Shown piece by piece: positions 42,076 to 47,971 of a stretch of 64,000 nucleotides of DNA. The DNA is from a virus, in IMG/VR virus record IMGVR_UViG_3300006919_000001, positions 19,396 through 83,395 of that record; one strand, 5' to 3'. A program made the translations under genes and the position numbers. Each line of letters begins with the position of its first letter. The first letter of the stretch is position 1. The notes under the pieces are model-generated. The model was not told where the DNA came from. It worked only from the letters and a program-made list of their open reading frames with translations, and did not search any database.

Positions 42076-42107
42076 TAAAGATACATATAATTCTAATACG
42101 AACCTAC
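42076..42107 (-). promoter_or_regulatory. Strong phage promoter (consensus)
   Basis: Minus strand GTAGGTTCGTA, 13 bases, TATCTTTA: a perfect match to the family. It drives the 61-aa gene. Confidence 0.88.
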
Positions 42108-42126
42108 AAATAAATTATTTTCTAAA

Positions 42127-42375
42127 TTAATTCTCCAGAGTTAATTCTCCATCATAGACTATAAAAACGTCCTTTGCCCAAGACCTTGAAAACTCCCCAA
42201 TATGAAACGGGTCATCTTTCGACAGGTGAACCAGTGTGCCATCGAATAAATCATCCGCATGTTCTCCGCTGGTCAATATGATTTTACCATCTCCGGAACC
42301 AGACTCCATAATTACAAGCTGAGGTGTGTCCCAATTAATGGCTTGTACCTCATGTGGTGTTGCTTTACTTTTCAT
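42127..42375 (-). CDS. Hypothetical 82-aa protein
   Basis: Begins MKSKATPHEVQAINWDTPQL; the region SGSGDGKIILTSGEHADDLF suggests a small beta-barrel. It is followed immediately by the 124-aa gene with two bases between them. Its role is unknown. Confidence 0.6.
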   Translation of the reverse strand: MKSKATPHEVQAINWDTPQLVIMESGSGDGKIILTSGEHADDLFDGTLVHLSKDDPFHIGEFSRSWAKDVFIVYDGELTLEN

Positions 42376-42377
42376 AA

Positions 42378-42752
42378 TTATATTTTTTCAGCGTTAATTT
42401 TTACTACTAATCTTCTCACATACGTTGGATGGGAACCAATAGTTTTGGCAATCTCTTTTGGAATGGTATTACCTAAAGCTATTTGCTCTCTCACTTGGTC
42501 AATCCTACTTGGGACATCCTTTTTCATATGCACCGGCGTTGGAAGTTCTATTTCAACAACCTTAACTGGTACCGTTGAAAAATGCTTTTTAAACATAGCT
42601 GGCGTGGTTGTAATAACCGTTTCATCATCTACTGTAATAGTTGCCGCTCTTGTAGTAAGCTTCGTTAGAACGCCTAATACTGCTCCATTAAATTTCTTAC
42701 CATCGATTTGGTAAGGTGTGTTTACTGCAATAACTTGGTCTTGTAATTTCAT
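42378..42752 (-). CDS. HTH-containing 124-aa protein (putative)
   Basis: The C-terminal 45 residues (DQVREQIALGNTIPKEIAKT, GSHPTYVRRLVVKI) fit a helix-turn-helix; the N-terminus is a beta-rich domain (AVNTPYQIDGKKFNGAVLGV). Likely a small DNA-binding regulator of the early region. Its stop is two bases from the next gene. Confidence 0.6.
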   Translation of the reverse strand: MKLQDQVIAVNTPYQIDGKKFNGAVLGVLTKLTTRAATITVDDETVITTTPAMFKKHFSTVPVKVVEIELPTPVHMKKDVPSRIDQVREQIALGNTIPKEIAKTIGSHPTYVRRLVVKINAEKI

Positions 42753-42763
42753 AATATTTGATT

Positions 42764-42904
42764 TTAATTGTTTATTTTTACTTCTATTAATTTATAACCC
42801 TTGGCTTTCCCACCAAGCTTTTTCAATATCTCTAGGCCATCGCTCATAACCACTGTTGTGTTATCAACTCTTTTACCCCTCTTATATAGTTTAAATGTTC
42901 TCAT
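42764..42904 (-). CDS. Basic 46-aa microprotein
   Basis: ATG at 42902-42904, stop TAA at 42764-42766. The peptide MRTFKLYKRGKRVDNTTVVM continues to KGYKLIEVKINN; it is basic and may bind nucleic acid. It follows the promoter at 42919. Confidence 0.6.
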   Translation of the reverse strand: MRTFKLYKRGKRVDNTTVVMSDGLEILKKLGGKAKGYKLIEVKINN

Positions 42905-42918
42905 AATATTTGGTTTGA

Positions 42919-42950
42919 TAAAGATAATGAATAGTTCCTTACGAACCTAC
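42919..42950 (-). promoter_or_regulatory. Strong phage promoter (consensus)
   Basis: Minus strand GTAGGTTCGTA, 13 bases, TATCTTTA, just 15 bases upstream of the 46-aa gene. Confidence 0.85.
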
Positions 42951-43195
42951 TATAATCCAATAAACTTTACATTAAATAATTCATCTGATAATCTATTGGC
43001 TTTTGCCATACTCAGTTTCGCAGTATCCTTGAGTTTCTGGCTGTAAGTATCATCATTAACCCTAATTGATATATTGTCCCTAAAGACCTCTCTACCCTTC
43101 GGAGACTTAGCCACAACTAATAAATACTGGATATTGTCAGCTCCCTCATTTACTCTTACTCCGTCATACTCTATTGTTACTAAACCTAATTTCAT
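42950..43195 (-). CDS. Hypothetical 81-aa protein
   Basis: Begins MKLGLVTIEYDGVRVNEGAD; contains VVAKSPKGREVFRDNISIRV. The stop codon lies next to the promoter at 42919. No family is recognised. Confidence 0.6.
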   Translation of the reverse strand: MKLGLVTIEYDGVRVNEGADNIQYLLVVAKSPKGREVFRDNISIRVNDDTYSQKLKDTAKLSMAKANRLSDELFNVKFIGL

Positions 43196-43229
43196 AATGT
43201 TTGATTTTAATGTTATTATTTCGTCTATC

Positions 43230-43261
43230 CAAAGATAAGTATAAATTCCTTATGAACCTAC
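43230..43261 (-). promoter_or_regulatory. Strong phage promoter
   Basis: Minus strand GTAGGTTCATA, 13 bases, TATCTTTG. It drives the 81-aa gene and follows a terminator-like hairpin pair. Confidence 0.85.
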
Positions 43262-43286
43262 ACTTATCTGAAAAACTTTTCTAAAG

Positions 43287-43325
43287 TTGAGGTATACCCT
43301 CAAATGATTTGGAGCTATGCTCCAA
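43287..43325 (-). terminator. Tandem hairpin pair after the 118-aa gene
   Basis: Two perfect short hairpins in a row, TTGGAGC/GCTCCAA and TTGAGG/CCTCAA on the minus strand, separated by five bases, directly after a stop codon and immediately before the next promoter. The same design occurs at 43911-43948. Probably a terminator or an mRNA-end stabiliser. Confidence 0.65.
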
Positions 43326-43682
43326 CTAGAAATCCGATTTAATTAAATCCTGACATATAATAACCATCTCTTCCAACATTTGGCTGGTCAATACTGTATG
43401 ATTATCCACACTATCATCTAAGTGGCGTTTAAGTTGATTTGCAACCTTCCTCTTCTCAAACTCTACTTGGTCATATTCTACATGTTCCTCCTTGAGATAC
43501 ATCGTTAGAACGCCTCCATTGCAGTCATAGTATCCCGGGAACGATACGTAGAGGTATCCATTTTCCTCTGCTTCTTTACATACTATCTTTTGACCATCTA
43601 GGTTTTCAATAACCTCTTGTTCCATTTGCACATAGTCCGCTAACTCTAATGCAAATCCATTTGTTCTAAATACTCCTTTCAT
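43326..43682 (-). CDS. Hypothetical 118-aa protein
   Basis: Begins MKGVFRTNGFALELADYVQM; alpha/beta with a basic helix near the end (FEKRKVANQLKRHLDDSVDN). Its start codon is four bases before the next gene. No family is recognised. Confidence 0.6.
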   Translation of the reverse strand: MKGVFRTNGFALELADYVQMEQEVIENLDGQKIVCKEAEENGYLYVSFPGYYDCNGGVLTMYLKEEHVEYDQVEFEKRKVANQLKRHLDDSVDNHTVLTSQMLEEMVIICQDLIKSDF

Positions 43683-43706
43683 AATGTTTGATTTTTATAA
43701 TTGTTA

Positions 43707-43829
43707 TTAATACTCTGGTGTGAATTCTTCTATCTTAGCCAACACCTCTGTCAACTCAGCTTCCATATTATTATTGTAAAAATGATTTCTTTGTGTTTGC
43801 AAGTAAGCTAATTCTGATAAATTTCTCAT
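43707..43829 (-). CDS. 40-aa microprotein
   Basis: ATG at 43827-43829, stop at 43707-43709. The peptide MRNLSELAYLQTQRNHFYNN continues to KIEEFTPEY; helical. It is driven by the promoter at 43852. Confidence 0.55.
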   Translation of the reverse strand: MRNLSELAYLQTQRNHFYNNNMEAELTEVLAKIEEFTPEY

Positions 43830-43851
43830 GGTGTATATATTTTTCGTTATC

Positions 43852-43883
43852 CAAAGATACAGAAAAGAATAACATGAACCTAC
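43852..43883 (-). promoter_or_regulatory. Strong phage promoter
   Basis: Minus strand GTAGGTTCATG, 13 bases, TATCTTTG, upstream of the 40-aa gene. Confidence 0.85.
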
Positions 43884-43910
43884 TCTTTTCTGAAATCTTT
43901 TTAGAATTAA

Positions 43911-43948
43911 TTGAGGGGAACCCTCAAAACTTTGAGACTGTGTCTCAA
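43911..43948 (-). terminator. Tandem hairpin pair after the 41-aa gene
   Basis: Two perfect hairpins on the minus strand, TTGAGAC/GTCTCAA and TTGAGGG/CCCTCAA, five bases apart, just after a stop codon and before a promoter. The layout is the same as at 43287-43325, though the arm sequences differ. Confidence 0.65.
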
Positions 43949-44074
43949 CTAATTATTCTCCTTCAGATTTTCATACAAATCTATTACATCCACCTCCACA
44001 TAATCTCCATTGGATAGGTTTAACAAAGTCGTTCTGTCATCTCGGTTGTCCATACTCACTACATATACTTTCAT
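43949..44074 (-). CDS. 41-aa microprotein
   Basis: ATG at 44072-44074, stop TAG at 43949-43951. The peptide MKVYVVSMDNRDDRTTLLNL continues to DLYENLKENN; a small beta-like fold. It is driven by the promoter at 44095. Confidence 0.6.
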   Translation of the reverse strand: MKVYVVSMDNRDDRTTLLNLSNGDYVEVDVIDLYENLKENN

Positions 44075-44094
44075 AATCTATATTTATTTATATC

Positions 44095-44126
44095 TAAATA
44101 TACAAACAATTCTAATAAGAACCTAC
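44095..44126 (-). promoter_or_regulatory. Phage promoter
   Basis: Minus strand GTAGGTTCTTA, 13 bases, TATATTTA, upstream of the 41-aa gene. Confidence 0.75.
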
Positions 44127-44183
44127 ACTTTCTCTTGATATATTTTCAGGAAAGTTCTTTGTTTACTTGATTTTTTTTTTTTA

Positions 44184-44253
44184 AAAAAGTTCGGTGGAGT
44201 CCAGTCTTCCGGAGTTGGCGTTACTCCCGGCCCTTGTCACCTCTCGGTTTTTA
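44184..44253 (-). ncRNA. GC-rich structured element
   Basis: About 70 bases of unusually high GC downstream of the 34-aa gene. On the minus strand several stems can form, including CCG-GAGT/ACTC-CGG around loop AACGCCA with one bulged base. Outer segments (ACCGAGAGGTG with CACCGAAC) can pair too, and a run of Ts follows. It could be a complex terminator, a small RNA or an mRNA 3'-end structure. Confidence 0.5.
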
Positions 44254-44268
44254 GAAATCAGTTTTCTA

Positions 44269-44373
44269 TTAAATCAGGCGGGTGCCTACATAGATTACTG
44301 CGCTGGTAATTATAATGGCTATTACCAGTAAGAAGACTACGTCTACTTTGTCCATTTTTTCATCGTCTTTCAT
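44269..44373 (-). CDS. 34-aa single-pass membrane peptide
   Basis: ATG at 44371-44373; peptide MKDDEKMDKVDVVFLLVIAI, continuing IITSAVIYVGTRLI. One transmembrane helix with an acidic/basic N-terminus outside it. Its promoter is at 44409. Confidence 0.6.
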   Translation of the reverse strand: MKDDEKMDKVDVVFLLVIAIIITSAVIYVGTRLI

Positions 44374-44408
44374 AATGTTTGTTTTATAAAGGTTATTATT
44401 AATATATC

Positions 44409-44440
44409 TAAATATACAAATAATAACCTTTGCCTCCTAC
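44409..44440 (-). promoter_or_regulatory. Phage promoter
   Basis: Minus strand GTAGGAGGCAA, 13 bases, TATATTTA. The -33 box is a variant shared with 45494. Confidence 0.7.
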
Positions 44441-44447
44441 ATAAATC

Positions 44448-44729
44448 TTAGTTATTTGCCCAAGTAATACATTTGAAGTTTGCATCACCAGCATCTAGAA
44501 CAATCGTGTATTCTAAATCCACGTGCATTAAATGTGGGGAACGGTCTGTGTAATGGTATGTAAATACAGCACTACCGCCTACGTAGGTTTTTGTGATATA
44601 GTCATCTCCATTCGGATTTGCACAATGAACCGTTGGCACATCGGCTTTTGTAATTACCGGTTCTGGAGAGCTCATTGAGATACTCACGATTCCAGCAAAG
44701 ATTGCCATTGTTAAAAATACTTTTTTCAT
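44448..44729 (-). CDS. Secreted 93-aa protein with signal peptide
   Basis: The best start is the ATG giving MKKVFLTMAIFAGIVSISMS, a classical signal peptide; upstream codons of the longer frame overlap the 58-aa gene and look unreal. The mature part (SSPEPVITKADVPTVHC, ending FKCITWANN) has two Cys that could form a disulfide. Function unknown; expected in periplasm or outer membrane. Confidence 0.65.
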   Translation of the reverse strand: MKKVFLTMAIFAGIVSISMSSPEPVITKADVPTVHCANPNGDDYITKTYVGGSAVFTYHYTDRSPHLMHVDLEYTIVLDAGDANFKCITWANN

Positions 44730-44773
44730 ATAATATATATTGCGTCCCCTTTTGATTAGGCGGTGGACAATAC

Positions 44774-44950
44774 CTATTTTTTCAGTTGGAAATATATGGT
44801 TAATCCATTGTGGTGGGCCTCCACCTTGTTTAAGGCGCATAGCTCTCGCAATCCGGCGTGGACATCGTCTATGAACATATCCGCTTTTTTCGAAATGTAC
44901 GGTGCGCTACGCCCGGCTCCATCGCTTAATACTTCTAATATCTCTTCCAT
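44774..44950 (-). CDS. 58-aa protein, winged-helix-like
   Basis: ATG at 44948-44950, stop TAG at 44774-44776. The peptide (MEEILEVLSDGAGRSAPYIS, KKADMFIDDVHAGLREL, HNGLTIYFQLKK) looks like a short winged-helix or acyl-carrier-sized domain; a DNA-binding regulator is possible. It packs head-to-tail with a zinc-ribbon microprotein. Confidence 0.55.
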   Translation of the reverse strand: MEEILEVLSDGAGRSAPYISKKADMFIDDVHAGLRELCALNKVEAHHNGLTIYFQLKK

Positions 44951-44952
44951 AA

Positions 44953-45039
44953 TTATATCTTTTTCTTACATATGGTACACACACCATTTTTAGTTGAGGT
45001 CATGGCACAACACTTTTTACAAAATCTAAATTGAGCCAT
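44953..45039 (-). CDS. 28-aa zinc-ribbon microprotein
   Basis: ATG at 45037-45039. MAQFRFCKKCCAM ... GVCTICKKKI has two CxxC pairs, the layout of a minimal zinc ribbon. It starts two bases after the stop of the 63-aa gene. One of several such tiny zinc proteins in this region. Confidence 0.6.
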   Translation of the reverse strand: MAQFRFCKKCCAMTSTKNGVCTICKKKI

Positions 45040-45040
45040 A

Positions 45041-45232
45041 TTACCTTATGTTAGGTCTTCCAACAAATTCGCCTTCATCATTATATTTCCAAGTCTCGGT
45101 AATGTGACAATCGTCACTGAACGCCTCCTTTATACCCATCCATTCATCGCGCGCCTCTTGTAAGGTCTTGTGACCATCTGATGAGTACTCATCGCCTTCG
45201 TTATCCTTGTAGTTAAAATCGTAAGTTGCCAT
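45041..45232 (-). CDS. Hypothetical 63-aa acidic protein
   Basis: Begins MATYDFNYKDNEGDEYSSDG and is strongly acidic and aromatic. It is driven by the promoter at 45261. Possibly a DNA mimic or host-protein inhibitor; inference from charge only. Confidence 0.6.
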   Translation of the reverse strand: MATYDFNYKDNEGDEYSSDGHKTLQEARDEWMGIKEAFSDDCHITETWKYNDEGEFVGRPNIR

Positions 45233-45260
45233 AGTGTTTGTTTTATATTATTTCATTACA

Positions 45261-45292
45261 TAAAGATACCTATAATAATTGGTTCCACTTAC
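45261..45292 (-). promoter_or_regulatory. Phage promoter (variant)
   Basis: Minus strand GTAAGTGGAAC, about 13 bases, TATCTTTA. It drives the 63-aa gene and overlaps, back-to-back, the plus-strand promoter at 45333. Confidence 0.7.
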
Positions 45293-45343
45293 TTTTTTCT
45301 ATTAATATTTAAAGAAAAAGTTTTTTATAAAAGTCGAGGTTAT
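45291..45343 (+). repeat. 53-bp direct repeat, copy A
   Basis: Identical to 45835-45887. It begins ACTTTTTTCTATTAAT and ends AAAAGTCGAGGTTAT, leading straight into a plus-strand -7 box. The conserved block therefore contains the upstream part of a promoter. Confidence 0.85.
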
Positions 45344-45366
45344 ATGAATTCTTTTACGTATCTTTA
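45333..45366 (+). promoter_or_regulatory. Plus-strand promoter of RNA cassette 1
   Basis: Plus strand GTCGAGGTTAT, 15 bases, TATCTTTA. It points into the structured region 45372-45488. Its upstream half is the 53-bp direct repeat. Confidence 0.65.
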
Positions 45367-45371
45367 TGTAT

Positions 45372-45488
45372 GCCAATAGAGGCACAGAGCAAGCGAGCAA
45401 AGCTGAGACGTAGACGGCGCTGATCCCTATACCGAGATTTTTAAAACAGAGTGGTCCTTCCGCTCACTCTTTGTATGATTCGCTCCCG
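45372..45488. ncRNA. Structured RNA cassette 1, flanked by inward-facing promoters
   Basis: About 117 bases of higher GC with no good ORF in either strand. A left promoter (plus) and a right promoter (minus, 45494-45525) both point into it, so both strands could be transcribed over the same segment. A hairpin AGAGTG / CACTCT lies near its right end. Likely a regulatory RNA pair or decoy; its function is unknown. Confidence 0.55.
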
Positions 45489-45493
45489 ATGTA

Positions 45494-45525
45494 TAAAGAT
45501 ACCATTAATAAATGGTTCCTCCTAC
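45494..45525 (-). promoter_or_regulatory. Right-hand promoter of RNA cassette 1
   Basis: Minus strand GTAGGAGGAAC, 13 bases, TATCTTTA. It points left into cassette 1. It lies directly downstream of the 59-aa gene. Confidence 0.75.
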
Positions 45526-45550
45526 ACTTTTCTCATTTATTTTTAAATGA

Positions 45551-45730
45551 CTACCACTCTGTTATTTTACTCATACTGCTTACTCTTACATTTTGACCCT
45601 CAGGTGAGGTCATGAAGTAAGTTCTTTCTGAGCAATGTGCTCCAACTTCTTGAAACTGTCTGTAACCGTGATTTTTATATCCTTGTAATTTTAATTCGTT
45701 TACTGTTGATGTCTGTGTTACTTTTTTCAT
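45551..45730 (-). CDS. Hypothetical 59-aa protein
   Basis: ATG at 45728-45730, stop TAG at 45551-45553. The peptide MKKVTQTSTVNELKLQGYKN, then RTYFMTSPEGQNVRVSSM, has one Cys and a small alpha/beta composition. It is driven by the promoter at 45760. Confidence 0.6.
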   Translation of the reverse strand: MKKVTQTSTVNELKLQGYKNHGYRQFQEVGAHCSERTYFMTSPEGQNVRVSSMSKITEW

Positions 45731-45759
45731 GATATTTGGTTTTAATTATTTCTTCTATC

Positions 45760-45791
45760 CAAATATACCATATATATAGGTATGAACCTAC
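45760..45791 (-). promoter_or_regulatory. Strong phage promoter
   Basis: Minus strand GTAGGTTCATA, 13 bases, TATATTTG, upstream of the 59-aa gene. It diverges from the plus-strand promoter at 45878. Confidence 0.8.
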
Positions 45792-45834
45792 ACCTTTCTC
45801 ACATTTCTTTTTCGACACATGGATTTTTTTAGCT

Positions 45835-45887
45835 ACTTTTTTCTATTAATATTTAAAGAAAAAGTTTTTTATAAAAGTCGAGGTTAT
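45835..45887 (+). repeat. 53-bp direct repeat, copy B
   Basis: Identical to 45291-45343; again it leads into a plus-strand promoter and a structured cassette. The two cassettes themselves differ in sequence. Confidence 0.85.
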
Positions 45888-45910
45888 GTGAATTATTTAT
45901 TGTATCTTTA
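45878..45910 (+). promoter_or_regulatory. Plus-strand promoter of RNA cassette 2
   Basis: Plus strand GTCGAGGTTAT, 15 bases, TATCTTTA, pointing into 45916-46010. Confidence 0.65.
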
Positions 45911-45915
45911 TATTA

Positions 45916-46010
45916 TCATAAGAGCTACACTCCCAAGGGGAGAGGGAACCCTGTATTGAAATATTTGGATATAGGGTTCGGTGTGATTACTACCTGCCCC
46001 GGACCTCCTT
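45916..46010. ncRNA. Structured RNA cassette 2, flanked by inward-facing promoters
   Basis: A strong central stem GAACCCTGTAT / ATATAGGGTTC with a 12-base loop, a small hairpin CTCCC-AAG-GGGAG, and outer segments ACAC/GTGT that could enclose them. No ORF. Promoters at 45878 (plus) and 46016 (minus) both point inward, as in cassettes 1 and 3. Confidence 0.6.
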
Positions 46011-46015
46011 CAATA

Positions 46016-46047
46016 TAAAGATACCATTTATTCCTCACATATCCTAC
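46016..46047 (-). promoter_or_regulatory. Right-hand promoter of RNA cassette 2
   Basis: Minus strand GTAGGATATGT, 13 bases, TATCTTTA, pointing left into cassette 2. Confidence 0.7.
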
Positions 46048-46064
46048 AAAAATCGGATTTATTT

Positions 46065-46103
46065 AAACAAGAAAAACCCCACAGATTTCTCCATGGGGTT
46101 TTT
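46065..46103 (-). terminator. Intrinsic terminator of lipoprotein gene
   Basis: Minus strand GAAAAACCCCA, a 12-base loop, TGGGGTTTTTC: a strong stem with a T-run, ten bases after the lipoprotein stop. Confidence 0.9.
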
Positions 46104-46112
46104 CAATACTAT

Positions 46113-46640
46113 TTAATCAAACGGGTTTCCACCAGGATCTGGAGGTCCAGTTATTGCTGAAAAATCAGTTTCTGAAGATACCATTTCTTTAAACTCATCA
46201 TCGGAATTAAAAGCCGAGATTGTAAAGATAGCGGTTCCTTTCATACTTTGTGGAATATCCACATAAATTAAACCTTTCTTTTCAATAAACTTTTCTTCAT
46301 AAGTTGCATGAACTGCTCCGCTCTTATTTAAGATAATTACTTCAAGTACATAATAACAATACTTGTCCCAAGGCTGACGGTCAACATCTAGTTCTGCAAC
46401 TAGGTGTCCAGCCGAGGCTCTGGTTACACTAATAAGTGTCAAATCATAATTACCTTGTGAACCAGGGTATACCGCAGTACTCCATGGACCATAGTAACAA
46501 GAAGAGCCGGGATTATCCATAGTGCTACTTTTCGTAATCTCAGTTTCAAAAACCGATTGGTCATCCATCTGGATTGACTCATCTTTACTACAGCTGGACA
46601 TTCCAACCATAAGTACTAATAATAATAATACTTTTTTCAT
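46113..46640 (-). CDS. Phage-encoded lipoprotein
   Basis: 175 aa counted from the internal ATG that gives MKKVLLLLVLMVGMSSCSKD, a lipoprotein signal with lipobox GMSSC; upstream codons of the longer frame lie in the leader and are unlikely to be translated. The mature part is beta-rich (YDLTLISVTRASAGHLVAEL) with a Pro/Asp/Gly tail (GPPDPGGNPFD). Surface lipoproteins made early are typical superinfection-exclusion or phage-resistance factors. It has its own promoter (46862), a structured leader and a strong terminator. Confidence 0.75.
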   Translation of the reverse strand: MKKVLLLLVLMVGMSSCSKDESIQMDDQSVFETEITKSSTMDNPGSSCYYGPWSTAVYPGSQGNYDLTLISVTRASAGHLVAELDVDRQPWDKYCYYVLEVIILNKSGAVHATYEEKFIEKKGLIYVDIPQSMKGTAIFTISAFNSDDEFKEMVSSETDFSAITGPPDPGGNPFD

Positions 46641-46861
46641 AAGCGTAATAGTATTTGCCTCGGGTTCGAGGACTTTATTATCCACCGGAATTATTTCCAA
46701 TGGTGTGATACAAATCAAAATGTCAAATAACTTATAAAAATGATGGTGCCAATGTACTTTTTCTATGGAAGGTTTGTTTCAACCGATTCACCATCATTGA
46801 GAAAATCCGCTGGTTCAGTTCCGGTTTTGACTCCGTTTCACACCTACCCTATTTCCTTACA
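46641..46861 (-). promoter_or_regulatory. 210-nt structured leader of the lipoprotein gene
   Basis: The untranslated region between promoter 46862 and the lipoprotein ATG. It contains a long stem ATGATGGTG / CACCATCAT followed by TTTTTATAAG, which looks like an intrinsic terminator (46734-46796). It also contains a hairpin CCTCG-AACC-CGAGG near the start codon. A 21-codon open frame (MMVNRLKQTFHRKST, ending PSFL) spans the terminator-like stem. The design suggests transcription attenuation of the lipoprotein. Confidence 0.55.
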
Positions 46862-46893
46862 TAAAGATAATGAAAATATCCTTTGTAACCTAC
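46862..46893 (-). promoter_or_regulatory. Phage promoter for lipoprotein gene
   Basis: Minus strand GTAGGTTACAA, 13 bases, TATCTTTA. It diverges from the plus-strand promoter at 46937. Confidence 0.8.
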
Positions 46894-46936
46894 CTTTTTC
46901 TAAAAAACTTTTAAATAAATCTTTTTTACTAAATGT

Positions 46937-46968
46937 GTAGGTTGGTATTATAATTTTTTGTATCTTTG
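46937..46968 (+). promoter_or_regulatory. Plus-strand promoter of RNA cassette 3 (consensus)
   Basis: Plus strand GTAGGTTGGTA, 13 bases, TATCTTTG, a near-perfect family member on the strand opposite to the genes. The best evidence that cassettes are transcribed rightwards. Confidence 0.85.
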
Positions 46969-46974
46969 GTTATA

Positions 46975-47092
46975 CGCAATAAGACGTGGGCTGGAGGGCA
47001 TATCAACTCCAGAAGAGTAGACCTGACTGAACCTCTGTTTGTAAAATCTGAGGTGTGCAATCAGTTGCCCCTTGAGGCATTGTATCAAATCC
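46975..47092. ncRNA. Structured RNA cassette 3, flanked by inward-facing promoters
   Basis: About 118 bases without an ORF. Stems visible: CTGGAG / CTCCAG; a two-part helix ACTGA-ACCTC ... GAGGT ... TCAGT; and GCC / GGC near the end. The left promoter (46937, plus) and the right promoter (47098, minus) both point inward. Confidence 0.6.
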
Positions 47093-47097
47093 TTACA

Positions 47098-47128
47098 TAA
47101 AGATACAAAAAAATCCTTTGAAACGCAC
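47098..47128 (-). promoter_or_regulatory. Right-hand promoter of RNA cassette 3
   Basis: Minus strand GTGCGTTTCAA, 12 bases, TATCTTTA, pointing left into cassette 3. Shares the AAGGAT spacer start with 46862. Confidence 0.6.
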
Positions 47129-47130
47129 AT

Positions 47131-47530
47131 GTTTAGGCTAAAGATTTTGTCGAATTGTCATTTTGACAAAAATATGTAACTAGTTGATACTTAAATGCAA
47201 GCTATGTCTTTTTACCGGGGTTGATGCAAGCTTTTTTGCAAGAAAACGGCTTTCCACTGAGAATAGTGCAAAAGCACGGATTTGTTCATAAAGAAAAGTG
47301 TTAAAAAATTTGGATATAAAAGAAAAAAAGCGCGCCTGTTTGTTCCCCCACCTTTTTTTAAGTCCGTTGTTGTAAAACTTCTAATAACCAAAACATAGCG
47401 ATACAAGGGTTTTTTCCGTAACTATGTGGGGATGTGGCCCTTTACTCAAATCTGGTATAAGACCTCCTGTTTTTACAATCCTGTTCCTAAAATCCATACC
47501 TTGGAGTCCTTCCTACTGTATGGGTAAATA
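47131..47530. other. 400-base stretch without a convincing gene
   Basis: Between cassette 3 and the Lys-rich small gene. Short frames exist on both strands (for example a minus-strand 38-codon frame starting MDFRNRIVKTGGLIPD near 47490, and a plus-strand 26-codon frame starting MQAFLQENGFPLRIV near 47224), but none has the usual A-rich leader and operon context. A direct repeat ATGCAAGCT occurs at 47194 and 47224. It may hold decayed genes or a boundary between transcription units. Confidence 0.4.
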
Positions 47531-47698
47531 TCATCCAGTTGTTAATGTTTCTGTCCGTTTGGTTGAATTTGATTCTATTTCTATTCTTTGTTTTTTTTTG
47601 TATAACTTGCTCTTTTTTATAGATTTTCTATTGTTCGTTTTCTTTTTTAGTGTTGACCTGCCGTTTTGTTCATTTTGGTATAAACGCGATATGCTCAT
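47531..47698 (-). CDS. Lys-rich 55-aa protein, possibly the end of an amber-interrupted gene
   Basis: ATG at 47696-47698 gives MSISRLYQNEQNGRSTLKKK and a very basic C-terminus. The same frame is open upstream through LYECIRDIALE to a TAG, and beyond that TAG continues back to an ATG (MHISSHTIDLTAFKDKVS). The combined peptide reads like one helical protein with a single amber codon. It could be a pseudogene, a read-through gene or two peptides. Confidence 0.45.
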   Translation of the reverse strand: MSISRLYQNEQNGRSTLKKKTNNRKSIKKSKLYKKKQRIEIESNSTKRTETLTTG

Positions 47699-47814
47699 TT
47701 CTAAGGCTATATCTCTTATGCATTCATATAACTATGACACTTTATCTTTAAACGCTGTTAAATCGATTGTATGGGAGCTTATATGCATCTCTTATAAAGA
47801 GTTTAATATAATTA

Positions 47815-47964
47815 TTATATTTTTGCATATGGTATATACACTCTTGTATTACATCTTTGGCAATACAAATGGTGTGTTATTACACTATGGTCTACTTTCT
47901 TTTCTTCTGTACTATCTTTATATACTACTAGGTTACTTGCTTTGTGTTTACATTTGAATATCAT
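47815..47964 (-). CDS. 49-aa zinc-binding microprotein
   Basis: ATG at 47962-47964, stop at 47815-47817. MIFKCKHKASNLVVYKD ... HHLYCQRCNTRVYIPY has C-x-H and CxxC ligands as in small zinc ribbons. Its presence on the minus strand argues that the overlapping long plus-strand frame is not a gene. Confidence 0.6.
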   Translation of the reverse strand: MIFKCKHKASNLVVYKDSTEEKKVDHSVITHHLYCQRCNTRVYIPYAKI

Positions 47965-47971
47965 AGCTTTA

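Noticed and set aside
44730-44840. Upstream start of the secreted 93-aa protein
   Set aside because: The extension overlaps the 58-aa gene and would hide the signal peptide.
46641-46718. Extended start of the lipoprotein frame (27 extra N-terminal codons)
   Set aside because: The internal ATG gives a clean lipoprotein signal and lipobox; the extension lies in a structured leader.
45291-47128. CRISPR-like array from the direct repeats and spaced hairpins
   Set aside because: Only two copies of the repeat, 540 bases apart, with genes between; no Cas genes.
47424-47957. Plus-strand ORF of 177 aa, rich in Phe and Leu, resembling a membrane protein
   Set aside because: The T-rich bias is what an A-rich minus-strand region gives on the other strand. 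Small minus-strand genes with better features (zinc microprotein, Lys-rich protein) lie in the same bases.
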